Below, one piece after another: positions 52,680 to 61,536 of a stretch of DNA of 64,000 bases (its first letter is position 1; every line of letters begins with the position of its first letter). Under the pieces are notes generated by a model. It saw nothing but the letters and a program-made list of their open reading frames with translations, was not told the origin of the DNA and ran no database searches. Position numbers and translations under genes: made by a program. Origin of the DNA: Lachnospiraceae bacterium (GTDB lineage: Bacteria; Bacillota; Clostridia; Lachnospirales; Lachnospiraceae); assembly GCA_017465475.1 (NCBI GenBank), contig JAFTWC010000042.1:1-64000 (forward strand), written 5' to 3'.

Positions 52680-54074
52680 TTACTCGTGGTTCATATCCGA
52701 CAGGTATGTATCAATTCCTTTTGCTGCAGTTTTTCCGGCTCCCATTGCAAGAATCACTGTAGCAGCGCCTGTTACCGCATCTCCTCCCGCAAACACACCG
52801 TCCTTACTTGTGCTTCCGTTTGCATCCTCAGCCACAATACAGCCTCTTTTATTTGCTTCAAGCCCTGCTGTAGTGGAAACAATCAACGGATTCGGACTCG
52901 TACCCAATGACATAATTACCGTATCCAATTCCAACTCAAATTCAGAATCCGGCTTTTCCATCGGCTGACGTCTTCCTGAAGCATCCGGTTCACCAAGCTC
53001 CATTTGTACACAACGCATTCCCTTTACCCATCCGTTTTCATCGACTAAAATCTCTTTCGGGTTGGTCAAAAGCTTAAAAATAACACCTTCTTCTTTCGCA
53101 TGATGTACTTCTTCCACTCTTGCCGGAAGCTCTTCTTCCCCTCTACGGTATACAATATATACTTCTGCTCCCAAGCGCAGTGCAGTTCTTGCCGCATCCA
53201 TAGCCACATTTCCGCCACCGATGACCGCCACCTTTTTCCCAGCCGCAATCGGAGTATCAAACTCTTCCGAAAATGCCTTCATCAAATTGTTTCTGGTCAA
53301 ATATTCATTGGCAGAAAAAACGCCGTTCGCATTTTCGCCCGGAATTCCCATAAACTTCGGAAGTCCCGCACCGGAACCTACAAACACCGCCAAAAATCCT
53401 TCTTCCTCCAATAATTCGTCAATAGTAACCGACTTTCCGACCACCACATTGGTTTCAATCTTAACACCCAAAGCTTTTACATTTTCAATTTCACTTTTTA
53501 CTACCGTATCCTTCGGAAGACGGAACTCAGGAATACCGTACACGAGTACACTGCCCGGTTCATGTAACGCTTCAAATATGGTAACATCATAGCCCATTTT
53601 AGCCAAATCACCGGCACAGGTAAGTCCGGCAGGGCCGGAACCGATTACAGCTACTTTTTTATTCTTTTTCTCCGCATGAACTTCCGGTCTGATTCCGTGT
53701 TCTCTTGCATAATCCGCAGTAAAGCGTTCCAACTTACCGATAGAAATCGCTTCTCCCTTAATGCCCCTGATACATTTCGCTTCACACTGGGATTCCTGCG
53801 GACATACGCGACCGCATACCGCCGGCAACGCCGAGTACTCCGAAATCACATGATATGCCCCTTCAACATCTCCCTCACTTATTTTCCCGATAAAACGAGG
53901 AATATCAATATTGACAGGACACCCGGTCTGACATTTCGGGTTTTTACATTTTAAGCAGCGATCTGCCTCAGCTCTTGCCTCTTCCATAGAATACCCAAGG
54001 CAAACTTCCTCAAAATTATGTGCACGCTCCGTCGGATTCTGTTCCCGCACCGGAACTCTTTTTAATACATCCAT
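52680..54074 (-). CDS. nfnB: NfnB / glutamate synthase small subunit-like FAD-iron-sulfur oxidoreductase
   Basis: 464 residues. Two [4Fe-4S] Cys motifs (CLKCKNPKCQTGCPV and CGRVCPQESQCEAKC) precede an FAD site (VAVIGSGPAGLTCAGDLA) and an NAD(P)H site (VAVIGGGNVAMDAARTALRLG). The layout matches both GltD/GltA and the NfnB (NfnL) subunit of NADH-dependent reduced ferredoxin:NADP+ oxidoreductase. The immediately upstream NfnA-like gene makes NfnB the better call: the pair would couple ferredoxin and NADH oxidation to NADPH formation. AGGAG is 7 nt before ATG 54074. Confidence 0.87.
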   Translation of the reverse strand: MDVLKRVPVREQNPTERAHNFEEVCLGYSMEEARAEADRCLKCKNPKCQTGCPVNIDIPRFIGKISEGDVEGAYHVISEYSALPAVCGRVCPQESQCEAKCIRGIKGEAISIGKLERFTADYAREHGIRPEVHAEKKNKKVAVIGSGPAGLTCAGDLAKMGYDVTIFEALHEPGSVLVYGIPEFRLPKDTVVKSEIENVKALGVKIETNVVVGKSVTIDELLEEEGFLAVFVGSGAGLPKFMGIPGENANGVFSANEYLTRNNLMKAFSEEFDTPIAAGKKVAVIGGGNVAMDAARTALRLGAEVYIVYRRGEEELPARVEEVHHAKEEGVIFKLLTNPKEILVDENGWVKGMRCVQMELGEPDASGRRQPMEKPDSEFELELDTVIMSLGTSPNPLIVSTTAGLEANKRGCIVAEDANGSTSKDGVFAGGDAVTGAATVILAMGAGKTAAKGIDTYLSDMNHE

Positions 54075-54100
54075 TTTTTCTCTCCTATCACTGTCTCTAC

Positions 54101-54982
54101 TTAATTGCAGTGACCGCAACCGCCGTGATGGGTTGCCCCTTCCTGCTCTTTCAGATACGTTCTTCCCTCTTCGGTTTTATACATCTGCTGACGTTTCATG
54201 GCCTGATCAAAATCCACCAAATGGCCGTCAAATTCCGGTCCGTCTACACAGGCAAATTTCACCTCACCACCTACTGACACACGACACGCACCACACATTC
54301 CGGTACCGTCTACCATAATCGGATTCAAGCTGACTATCGTCGGAATATGAAGTTCCTTTGTAAGCAAACTCACAAACTTCATCATAATAAGCGGACCGAT
54401 TGCCACCACCATATCGTAAGACTTCCCTTCTTCCGATACCAGTTTCTTTATGCAGTCGTTCACATTCCCCTTCATTCCGTAAGAACCGTCATCCGTTGTA
54501 ACATATAAATTCCCGGCCACACGACTCATTTCTTCCTCTAAAATCACAAGACTCTTATTTCTGGCACCGATAATACAGTCCGCTTCGATTCCTTTCTCCC
54601 GCAACCATTTTACCTGCGGATAAACCGGAGCGGTCCCCACTCCGCCGGCCACAAACAATACTTTCTTGCCTTTTAACTCCTCAAGCGGCTCATCAATCCA
54701 CTCACAATATTTTCCTAACGGCCCCACAAAATCTCTGAAAAAGTCTCCTTTTTCTAAAGAAGCCATCCGTAAGGTAGAAGCGCCTACTGTCTGAAATACG
54801 ATGGTTACGGTTCCTTTTTCTCTGGAATAATCACAGATTGTAAGTGGAATTCGTTCCCCACGTTCATCTATCTTAACAATAACAAATTGTCCCGGCAAAC
54901 AGGTTTTTGCCACTCGCTCCGCTTTGACTTCCATCATTACAATGGCATCGCTCAACTGCTTCTTTTCTATAATTTCGTACAT
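54101..54982 (-). CDS. nfnA: NfnA, FAD/NAD-binding [2Fe-2S] subunit (sulfide/dihydroorotate dehydrogenase-type)
   Basis: 293 residues. FAD-binding part (IPLTICDYSREKGTVTIVFQTVGASTLRM), NAD-binding part (LFVAGGVGTAPVYPQ) and a C-terminal [2Fe-2S] cluster site CGACRVSVGGEVKFACVDGPEFDGH. Matches the NfnA (NfnS) or HydG-like electron-transfer subunit; linked to nfnB 27 bp downstream, so a bifurcating NfnAB complex is the likely product. The C-terminus ends GGCGHCN, a possible extra metal site. ATG 54982 follows GGAAGG. Confidence 0.88.
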   Translation of the reverse strand: MYEIIEKKQLSDAIVMMEVKAERVAKTCLPGQFVIVKIDERGERIPLTICDYSREKGTVTIVFQTVGASTLRMASLEKGDFFRDFVGPLGKYCEWIDEPLEELKGKKVLFVAGGVGTAPVYPQVKWLREKGIEADCIIGARNKSLVILEEEMSRVAGNLYVTTDDGSYGMKGNVNDCIKKLVSEEGKSYDMVVAIGPLIMMKFVSLLTKELHIPTIVSLNPIMVDGTGMCGACRVSVGGEVKFACVDGPEFDGHLVDFDQAMKRQQMYKTEEGRTYLKEQEGATHHGGCGHCN

Positions 54983-55047
54983 TTTTCGACCAACATTCCT
55001 TCCAAATTATCCCAAATATTATCCCAAACATCCCCATTACCCACAAT

Positions 55048-55053
55048 AGTATA
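55048..55053 (-). promoter_or_regulatory. Extended -10 element of the nfnAB promoter
   Basis: Minus-strand TGATATACT (TG-extended TATACT at 55048-55053), with no clear -35. Downstream in the leader an 11-bp direct repeat ATTATCCCAAA occurs at 55006-55016 and 55018-55028 on the plus strand. Confidence 0.45.
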
Positions 55054-55152
55054 TCACACCTTTTGCGGAAATTCCACATAAAAAAATATTTTTTGTATTA
55101 TGCATCAGAAAAATCAAGATGTCACTTTTTTATAAAAATATAAAAAAAAGAC

Positions 55153-55181
55153 TTTACTTCAATTCTTTGTCGTGGTAAAAT
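55153..55181 (+). promoter_or_regulatory. Promoter of the YerC/TrpR-like regulator gene
   Basis: TTTACT (55153-55158), 17-bp spacer, TAAAAT (55176-55181). Upstream A-rich tracts may serve as an UP element. Confidence 0.65.
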
Positions 55182-55235
55182 ATCACTGTAAGAAACGTAA
55201 AATCATTTCCAAACACAAAGGAGGTTTCATTTATA

Positions 55236-55553
55236 ATGAGCAAAACAATCAGAACACCTGCAGTGGATTATTTATTTGATGCAATTCTTTCCTTAAAGGA
55301 CCGCGAAGAATGCTACACTTTTTTCGAGGATGTATGTACCATCAACGAACTGTTGTCTCTGTCTCAGAGATTTGAAGTTGCTGCCATGTTGCGTTCCCAT
55401 AAGACCTATTTGGAAATTGCAGAAAAGACCGGCGCTTCTACTGCCACAATCAGTCGCGTTAACCGTTCCTTAAATTACGGAAACGACGGTTACGACATGG
55501 TATTTGAGCGAATTCCGTCTATGATATCTGATGTTACATCCGAAGAAGAATAA
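55236..55553 (+). CDS. YerC/YecD-type TrpR-like DNA-binding protein
   Basis: 105 residues, all-helical, with a TrpR-type helix-turn-helix near residues 40-80 (LLSLSQRFEVAAMLRSHKTYLEIAEKTGASTATISRVNRSL). Members of this family bind DNA and are found next to helicase genes, as here with pcrA about 0.9 kb downstream. It starts with AAAGGAGG upstream of ATG 55236. Ligand and target genes are unknown. Confidence 0.9.
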   Translation: MSKTIRTPAVDYLFDAILSLKDREECYTFFEDVCTINELLSLSQRFEVAAMLRSHKTYLEIAEKTGASTATISRVNRSLNYGNDGYDMVFERIPSMISDVTSEEE

Positions 55554-55560
55554 ATGAAAT

Positions 55561-55599
55561 AAAACGTGCCGTCCTGCAATTTGCACACGGCACGTTTTT
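55561..55599. terminator. Bidirectional intrinsic terminator
   Basis: AAACGTGCCG (55562-55571) pairs with CGGCACGTTT (55588-55597) with T runs on both strands; it serves the yerC-like gene (+) and the convergent DUF1836 gene (-). Confidence 0.9.
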
Positions 55600-55607
55600 C
55601 TTTTAAA

Positions 55608-56315
55608 TTATGCTTTCTTTTTTTCTTCCGGTTTCTTTTCGACTTTTTTCTTATCTTCTTTTTTATCTTCTTTCTTCTTTGCTTTATCCGCTTTGTCGTC
55701 TTTTTCCGTAATTTCGGTTCGGGCAGGTGCAAACTCTTTATCAATAATCTGCTCAATCAACTGTTTTTTCATATATACGTCAAAACTCAACATACAAATC
55801 AAAGAAAACTTCCGCAAGAAGTCCTGCTGTTCCTTACTCTTTACTTCACTGTAAGTTCCCTGTACCGCTTTCCACTTTCTTGCTACATCCTTTGCCACCA
55901 CATCCGACTGTGCCCTCTGTATATCAAATATTTCATTATATATTTTTTCAAACGGCACTTCACCCGCTCCGTCAAAAAATTTTTCATTCAACGGCTTTAA
56001 TACCGACTGAATATCCGTAATAGACAAAACACCTTTTAAATAATAAATCAGAATCAAAAGGTACATGTGATCTTTGGAATATTTCTTTTTATTCGGAGAA
56101 GGCAACAACTCATTCTTCGTATAATTATTAATCATGGTCTTTGTCAGTAACTTATCCTCATCATATCGCTTCGAAGACTCCAAATGTCGATCCATAAACG
56201 TTGTCACCTGGTCCATATATAAATCGATATTCGGTAATTCATCCGGCTTAACATATGAAATTCCCTTTAATCGATCGAGAAGTTCACGCAACTCCTCACT
56301 GTCTTCCCATGCCAT
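55608..56315 (-). CDS. DUF1836 protein with Lys/Glu-rich C-terminal tail, 235 aa
   Basis: Residues 1-185 match the DUF1836 helical fold: LLTKTMINNYTKNELLPSPNKKKYSKDHMYLLILIYYLKGVLSI is the recognisable signature, with features of a MerR-like helix-turn-helix. The last 35 residues are a low-complexity Lys/Glu/Asp tail (KAKKKEDKKEDKKKVEKK). It may be a DNA-binding regulator. It is convergent with yerC and divergent from pcrA. Confidence 0.82.
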   Translation of the reverse strand: MAWEDSEELRELLDRLKGISYVKPDELPNIDLYMDQVTTFMDRHLESSKRYDEDKLLTKTMINNYTKNELLPSPNKKKYSKDHMYLLILIYYLKGVLSITDIQSVLKPLNEKFFDGAGEVPFEKIYNEIFDIQRAQSDVVAKDVARKWKAVQGTYSEVKSKEQQDFLRKFSLICMLSFDVYMKKQLIEQIIDKEFAPARTEITEKDDKADKAKKKEDKKEDKKKVEKKPEEKKKA

Positions 56316-56397
56316 GGCATTCTCCCCTTTCTCTTCTTCTCTATATTATATAGTATTCGAAACCACGTTGCAAGTACTTTCTTTTTTTCCGCCGTTA

Positions 56398-56406
56398 TGC
56401 TATACT
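56398..56406 (+). promoter_or_regulatory. Extended -10 promoter of pcrA
   Basis: TGCTATACT (56398-56406) gives an extended TGn -10; a weak TTGCAA is 27 bp upstream of it, too far for a standard spacer. Confidence 0.5.
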
Positions 56407-56451
56407 GTTTTTCAAAGACAAGTCACAACATAAAAAAGAAAAGAGGTACTT

Positions 56452-58800
56452 ATGAGTATTTATGATACATTAAATCCAATGCAGCAGGAAGCTGTTTTTT
56501 TTGACCGCGGTCCACTCCTTATTTTAGCCGGTGCAGGCTCCGGAAAAACAAGAGTTCTAACCCACCGTATCGCTTATCTGATTGAAGAACGCGGCGTAAG
56601 CCCGTTCCAAATTCTTGCAATCACCTTTACCAACAAGGCGGCAAAGGAAATGAGGGAACGTGTGGACAAAATTGTCAGCTACGGCGCAGAAAACATCTGG
56701 GTCAGCACCTTCCATTCCACCTGCGTACGGATTCTCAGACGTTTTATCGAATCCTTAGGATACAGCAGAAACTTTACCATTTACGATGCGGATGACCAGA
56801 AAACACTGATTCGAGACATTTGTAAATCACTGGATATCGATACCAAACAAGTCAAAGAACGCACCTTTTTATCTGCCATTTCTTCTGCAAAGGATGAACT
56901 TATTTCTCCGGAAGAATACGCCATGAAAGCTAATGCCGACTTTTCTAAGCGTAACTTTTCCAGAGTATATACCGAATACCAAAAGCGATTAAAAGCCAGC
57001 AATGCGTTGGATTTTGATGATTTGATATTTAAAACAGTAGAGTTATTTCAGACTAATCCGGAAGTATTGGACTACTACCGCCGTCGATTCCGTTATATCA
57101 TGGTGGACGAGTATCAGGACACCAACACCGCACAGTTCCGTCTTATTTCTTTGCTTGCCTCTTATACCAACGAAGAGGGAGAAACCGAAAAGAATCTGTG
57201 TGTGGTAGGTGACGATGACCAGTCTATCTACAAATTCCGCGGAGCCAACATAAAAAACATTCTGAACTTTGAAAAAATATACCCTGAGGCTCATGTAATC
57301 CGCCTGGAACAAAACTACCGTTCCACCGGAAATATTCTTTCCGCCGCAAATGAGGTCATTCATCACAACATCGGCAGAAAGGATAAATCATTATGGACCG
57401 AAAACGAGGATGGTTCTCCGGTATTTTTCACCCAATATCCTTCCGATTACTCGGAAGCCGAAGGTGTGGCACAAAGCATCAAAGACTGTGTGGACGAAAA
57501 AGGAGCTTCCTTTAAAGATTTTGCGATTTTATACCGAACCAATGCCCAATCCCGTGTCTTCGAAGAAAAACTGATTGCAAGAAATCTTCCCTATCGTGTC
57601 ATCGGAAGCATCAACTTCTATCAAAGAAAAGAAATCAAAGATTTACTTGCTTACTTAAAAACCATCGACAACGCATTGGATAACTTAGCGGTAAAGCGTA
57701 TTATTAACGTTCCGAAACGAGGTATCGGTCTCACCACAGTGGACCGTATTGATGATTACGCGGAAGCAAACGACATGACATTTTACGAAGCGTTGCGCCA
57801 TGCAGAGTTTATTCCATCCGTTGCCAGAGCCTGCGGAAAACTGACCTCTTTCGTGGCATTTATCGAGGCTCTGCGAAGCAAACCGATTTCACCGTCCTAT
57901 ACGTTAAAGAACATGATTGAAGAAATCATGGAAGGAACCGGACTTACGGAAGAAATCAAGTCCTCTGCGGCAGATGAAGAAGAAGCTGCGGAACGTCTGG
58001 CAAATGTAGATGAATTGATTAATAAGGCCGTTCTCTATGAACAAACCGCCGATGAACCTACCTTAAGCGGATTTTTGGAAGAAGTGGCATTGGTTGCGGA
58101 TATCGATTCACTGGATGAGTCCACAGACGTGGTGGTCCTTATGACTCTGCATGCTGCCAAAGGATTGGAATTCCCTTATGTGTACCTTTGCGGTATGGAA
58201 GACGGCTTATTCCCAAGTTATGTTTCCATCAATGCAGATAATCCTGAGGAAGAAATAGAGGAAGAACGAAGACTCTGTTACGTTGGAATTACCCGTGCCA
58301 TGAAAGAACTACACTTAAGCGCCGCTTCTACCCGTATGGCAAGAGGTGAAACCCAGTATAACCCTACCTCCCGCTTCATCAAAGAAATTCCGCGCTATCT
58401 TCTTAAGATGGAGCAGGCCGGCTCTCAAAATACCTTCCGGAACAGCAGCGCTTTCGGAAACAGTCCGATACGAACCATGTCCGGCGCAAGTATGCCGCTT
58501 CCGAAAAGAAGCACACCGTACAGTAACTCTGCCGGAGGTTTCGATTTTGAAAAGCCAAAGCCTCGACCGTCTGCCGTACCGTATGGCTCCACTGCATCTG
58601 CTCCGGCGAAGAATTTCGGCAACGGCCCTTCCGCGTCTCTCTCTTATGGGATAGGCGATAAAGTTCGTCATATCAAATTCGGTGTCGGCACCGTCACCAA
58701 TATTGTCAGCGGTGGCAGAGACTATGAAGTTACGGTTCTGTTTGAAACCTTCGGAGTAAAAAAACTGCTGGCTTCCTTTGCCAACTTAAAAAAGTGTTGA
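56452..58800 (+). CDS. pcrA: ATP-dependent DNA helicase PcrA/UvrD
   Basis: 782 residues, superfamily 1A helicase. Walker A AGAGSGKTRVL (motif I), motif II DEYQDTN, motif III DDDQSIYKFRGA, motif IV YRSTGNI, motif V TLHAAKGLEFPYVYL and motif VI RRLCYVGITRA. Domains 1A/1B/2A/2B are intact, and the C-terminal part (about 730-782, GDKVRHIKFGVGTV) is the tudor-like RNA polymerase-binding module of PcrA. It starts with AAAGAGG upstream. The tail before it is Pro/Ser-rich and disordered. Confidence 0.97.
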   Translation: MSIYDTLNPMQQEAVFFDRGPLLILAGAGSGKTRVLTHRIAYLIEERGVSPFQILAITFTNKAAKEMRERVDKIVSYGAENIWVSTFHSTCVRILRRFIESLGYSRNFTIYDADDQKTLIRDICKSLDIDTKQVKERTFLSAISSAKDELISPEEYAMKANADFSKRNFSRVYTEYQKRLKASNALDFDDLIFKTVELFQTNPEVLDYYRRRFRYIMVDEYQDTNTAQFRLISLLASYTNEEGETEKNLCVVGDDDQSIYKFRGANIKNILNFEKIYPEAHVIRLEQNYRSTGNILSAANEVIHHNIGRKDKSLWTENEDGSPVFFTQYPSDYSEAEGVAQSIKDCVDEKGASFKDFAILYRTNAQSRVFEEKLIARNLPYRVIGSINFYQRKEIKDLLAYLKTIDNALDNLAVKRIINVPKRGIGLTTVDRIDDYAEANDMTFYEALRHAEFIPSVARACGKLTSFVAFIEALRSKPISPSYTLKNMIEEIMEGTGLTEEIKSSAADEEEAAERLANVDELINKAVLYEQTADEPTLSGFLEEVALVADIDSLDESTDVVVLMTLHAAKGLEFPYVYLCGMEDGLFPSYVSINADNPEEEIEEERRLCYVGITRAMKELHLSAASTRMARGETQYNPTSRFIKEIPRYLLKMEQAGSQNTFRNSSAFGNSPIRTMSGASMPLPKRSTPYSNSAGGFDFEKPKPRPSAVPYGSTASAPAKNFGNGPSASLSYGIGDKVRHIKFGVGTVTNIVSGGRDYEVTVLFETFGVKKLLASFANLKKC

Positions 58801-58839
58801 TTTTAGAAAATTTTTCTAGTATTTTTTTTACCACTATGG

Positions 58840-58845
58840 TATACT
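58840..58845 (+). promoter_or_regulatory. Extended -10 of the 94-aa membrane protein gene
   Basis: TGGTATACT with TATACT at 58840-58845, 62 bp before the start codon. Confidence 0.5.
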
Positions 58846-58906
58846 CTAACTAAATACAGAACGACAAAATGCACATGTTACACAATGGGAAAGGAAGGAT
58901 GACACT

Positions 58907-59191
58907 ATGAGTTGTACAATGAAAAAATTAGAAGAATTAGTATCCAGTAATGCAAAGCTTGCAGAGCTGCTTCATTTAAAGAAGGAAGAAGAACAGGAAA
59001 AGAAAAACACTGTCCTTTATGTATTTGCCATTATCGGTGCTATTGTTGCAATCGCCGGCATTGCCTATGCCGTATACCGTTATCTTAATCCGGTATATGT
59101 AGAAGACGGCGAATTAGAGGATGAATACGAAGAACTTTTCGAAGATGATTACATTCCGAACACTGCTTCCGATACTGATTTTGCCGAGTAA
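58907..59191 (+). CDS. Small single-pass membrane protein with acidic tail, 94 aa
   Basis: Cytoplasmic helix-rich N-terminus (about 1-38, KLEELVSSNAKLAELLHLKKEEEQEKK, coiled-coil-like), one membrane helix at about 40-62 (LYVFAIIGAIVAIAGIAYAVYRYL) and an acidic tail rich in Glu and Asp (DGELEDEYEELFEDDY). I do not recognise a function. AAAGGAAGG precedes ATG 58907. A terminator follows. Confidence 0.8.
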   Translation: MSCTMKKLEELVSSNAKLAELLHLKKEEEQEKKNTVLYVFAIIGAIVAIAGIAYAVYRYLNPVYVEDGELEDEYEELFEDDYIPNTASDTDFAE

Positions 59192-59241
59192 GTATCGATT
59201 CGGATGAATCTTCAACTTTTGGATTCCTACACACAAATCAC

Positions 59242-59281
59242 AGAAAGCCCTTTTGCTCCGTGCATAAGAGCTTTCTTTTTT
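59242..59281 (+). terminator. Intrinsic terminator after the 94-aa protein gene
   Basis: AGAAAGC (59242-59248) pairs with GCTTTCT (59270-59276), then a T run. Confidence 0.75.
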
Positions 59282-59321
59282 GTTCTTTTCTATTTTTTTC
59301 TTTTGACACATCAACTTTCTC

Positions 59322-59349
59322 TTGCTTTTTTTTCGATTTCTGCTACAAT
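59322..59349 (+). promoter_or_regulatory. Promoter of the second ArsB/NhaD-type permease gene
   Basis: TTGCTT (59322-59327), 16-bp spacer, TACAAT (59344-59349). Confidence 0.55.
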
Positions 59350-59408
59350 CGATTTTGTGTGCACATTTTGCATATACTAAATTGATTGAAAGGTTGCAAG
59401 GTATTCTT

Positions 59409-60596
59409 ATGAAAACAGCGTCTTTAAATACAAGACATTCCGTACATAAAAAGCACAATTCCTTTTGGAATTTGTTAAACGACTATCTGTTTGGGCCGGC
59501 TACCGTATTTGTGAAGAAGCAGACTGTTCTTTGTATTGCCATTGTAGCCATGTTAGTCACCTGTGTGCTGGTTCCGCCGGATGCAGAATATCTTGGCTAC
59601 TTTGACTTACGCACCCTGGCAACCTTGTTCTGCACCCTTGCGGTTGTGGCTGCTTTTTCTCATATTCATTTATTTGAAGTCATCAGTAAAACCATTGTTA
59701 TAAAACTTCACACGTTGCGAAATGCCACCCTCGGTCTTGTCATGATTACCTTTATAGGCTCCATGCTGTTAGCAAACGACATGGCACTCCTTACCTTCTT
59801 ACCGTTAGGTTTTTTTGTACTGAACAGTACCGACAATAAAAAATCCATGGCATTTGTTTTTATTATGCAAAACATTGCCGCAAACCTAGGTGGTATGGTT
59901 ACACCCTTCGGAAATCCGCAGAATCTGTTTCTCTACTCCTATTACAACATTGACACTGTAGAGTTTGTACAGATTATGCTTCCGACCTTTGTAACAGCGA
60001 CCTTACTCATTATTGGCATTTGTCTTTTTGTAAAGCCCACACCGCTTACCTTAAAAAACGACGATGACTATCATCTGCCGTTGAAGAGAACCGTAATCTA
60101 TTCCATTCTCTTTGTGTGCAGTATATTAATTGTATTCCGCGTAATTCCATACCTTTGGGGAACCTTGGTAATTACCGCAATCTTACTTTTCATGGATAAA
60201 AAGGCCATCAAAGAAGTAAACTATCCGCTTCTTGCCACCTTCTGTGCCTTTTTCGTATTCAGCGGAAACCTGGCTCGGATTCCTGCAGTAAGTGCCTTTT
60301 TCTCCGGTCTCTTACCGATAAACACCTTGTTGTTTGGTATCCTTTCCTGCCAGTGCATCAGTAATGTACCGAGTGCCGTACTGTTGTCCCACTTTACAAC
60401 AGACTATGCAAGTCTTCTTCCGGCAGTCAACATCGGCGGATTAGGTACCCTGATTGCCTCCCTGGCAAGCCTGATTACCTTTTCCGAATACAGAAAGCAC
60501 AATTCGGAGCAGACAAAGAAGTATGTGCTGATGTTTTCCGCCATTAATTTCGGCTTTATGGCCGTACTGTTTATCGTGCAGAGCTTGATTTTATAA
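59409..60596 (+). CDS. ArsB/NhaD/SLC13-type permease, 395 aa
   Basis: About 10 membrane segments. The core motifs are FIGSMLLANDMALLTFLPLG, IAANLGGMVTPFGNPQNLFL and the inverted second copy CISNVPSAVLLSHF, as in ArsB/NhaD and SLC13 transporters. The N-terminus carries a 30-residue cytoplasmic segment. The substrate is open. Paralog of the permease at 39302-40585, but more distant. Start ATG 59409 has AAGG 7 nt upstream; a longer 29-codon upstream frame is not favoured. Confidence 0.83.
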   Translation: MKTASLNTRHSVHKKHNSFWNLLNDYLFGPATVFVKKQTVLCIAIVAMLVTCVLVPPDAEYLGYFDLRTLATLFCTLAVVAAFSHIHLFEVISKTIVIKLHTLRNATLGLVMITFIGSMLLANDMALLTFLPLGFFVLNSTDNKKSMAFVFIMQNIAANLGGMVTPFGNPQNLFLYSYYNIDTVEFVQIMLPTFVTATLLIIGICLFVKPTPLTLKNDDDYHLPLKRTVIYSILFVCSILIVFRVIPYLWGTLVITAILLFMDKKAIKEVNYPLLATFCAFFVFSGNLARIPAVSAFFSGLLPINTLLFGILSCQCISNVPSAVLLSHFTTDYASLLPAVNIGGLGTLIASLASLITFSEYRKHNSEQTKKYVLMFSAINFGFMAVLFIVQSLIL

Positions 60597-60630
60597 AAAC
60601 TCTACTGCTATAGAATCTTTATCATAGAAC

Positions 60631-60678
60631 AAAAAGACCGCTGTTTGTCTGATTGCAAACGCAGCGGTCTTATTTTTC
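60631..60678. terminator. Bidirectional intrinsic terminator
   Basis: AAGACCGCTG (60634-60643) pairs with CAGCGGTCTT (60662-60671), with an inner TTTG/CAAA stem. T runs follow on both strands. It closes the permease gene (+) and the DUF523 gene cluster (-). Confidence 0.92.
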
Positions 60679-60810
60679 CTACTTCTTTTCTTCCTTTTCC
60701 TCTTTCCTCTCTTTAAATCTTTTCACTGTCGAAAACGCAATCACCAGCGTAATCACCGAAATCACCATAAGGCTTATCCCCCACAGCCGTAACATCTTAC
60801 TTTTCTTCAT
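60679..60810 (-). CDS. Small single-pass membrane protein, 43 aa
   Basis: Begins MKKSKMLRLWGISL, has one membrane helix (about 9-27) and ends with a highly charged tail, RFKERKEEKEEKK. AAAGGGGAAG lies before ATG 60810. It is the last gene of the cluster before the terminator. I do not recognise a function. Confidence 0.6.
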   Translation of the reverse strand: MKKSKMLRLWGISLMVISVITLVIAFSTVKRFKERKEEKEEKK

Positions 60811-60838
60811 CGTTCTTCCCCTTTCTGCCTTTTTATCT

Positions 60839-61066
60839 CTACTCCGATATGAATGTATCAATAATCAACTTCTTACAGCTTTTACAATACCGGCCGGGAA
60901 GTTTAAATGTCCCCCAGGAATACTTCGTCGCCTGAAGTCCCCCGCTCCCCGTCATTTTATCTCCAAGACTTATACGCTTTCCCTCTTCGTGCCAACGAAC
61001 GCTCATACGTCCATCTCCTTTTAAATACCCTTGTTTCATCTCCTGCTTACAGTACGGACATTCCAT
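60839..61066 (-). CDS. DUF6487-like zinc-binding protein, 75 aa
   Basis: Two C-x-x-C pairs: MECPYCKQEMKQGYL at the start and YCKSCKKLII near the end, with a short W-x-x-E segment between. This is a small zinc-ribbon-type fold. AAGGAGG, located in the end of the upstream gene, precedes ATG 61066; the upstream stop codon is 1 bp away. No function is known. Confidence 0.75.
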   Translation of the reverse strand: MECPYCKQEMKQGYLKGDGRMSVRWHEEGKRISLGDKMTGSGGLQATKYSWGTFKLPGRYCKSCKKLIIDTFISE

Positions 61067-61067
61067 C

Positions 61068-61520
61068 CTATTCCCTCCTTGTATACTCCAAAAAGTCATC
61101 AAGCTCACTTTCCCCAAATACTTTCACACCATTTTTCCGAAGCAGTTCTGCCGTTACGCCTTCTCCCGACACAACCGTCCCTGAAAAACTTCCGTCATAA
61201 ATTTCCTTATTTCCGCAAGATGGGGAACGTTCTTTTAAAAGTGCCACCTCACATCCGTACAAATTCGCGATTCGTAACGTCTCTTCTGCCCCACGACAAA
61301 ACGCCGCCGTACGGTCTTCTCCGTCTTTTGATACCACTTTATTCTCACATCGTTCCGAAGGAGTTCTCGGAGTAGGTAATCCGCCCAGCTGTTCCGGACA
61401 CACCGGAACAAAAGTAATATCGTCCCGTTCAAGTAACGTTCTTACAGCTTCCTCTGCTTTCGGCACGCCGTTATATCGGCAGTTCACACCTAAAAGACAC
61501 ATACTCACCAATACACGCAT
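61068..61520 (-). CDS. DUF523 family protein, 150 aa
   Basis: Cytoplasmic protein with the conserved opening VSMCLLGVNCRYNG, CPEQLGGLPTPR and LKERSPSCG motif, which carries conserved Cys residues. The family function is uncertain. AAAGGAGG precedes ATG 61520. It follows the ABC cassette and may be its last transcribed part. A possible longer start overlaps the upstream membrane gene. Confidence 0.88.
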   Translation of the reverse strand: MRVLVSMCLLGVNCRYNGVPKAEEAVRTLLERDDITFVPVCPEQLGGLPTPRTPSERCENKVVSKDGEDRTAAFCRGAEETLRIANLYGCEVALLKERSPSCGNKEIYDGSFSGTVVSGEGVTAELLRKNGVKVFGESELDDFLEYTRRE

Positions 61521-61536
61521 CTTATGCCTCCTTTGT

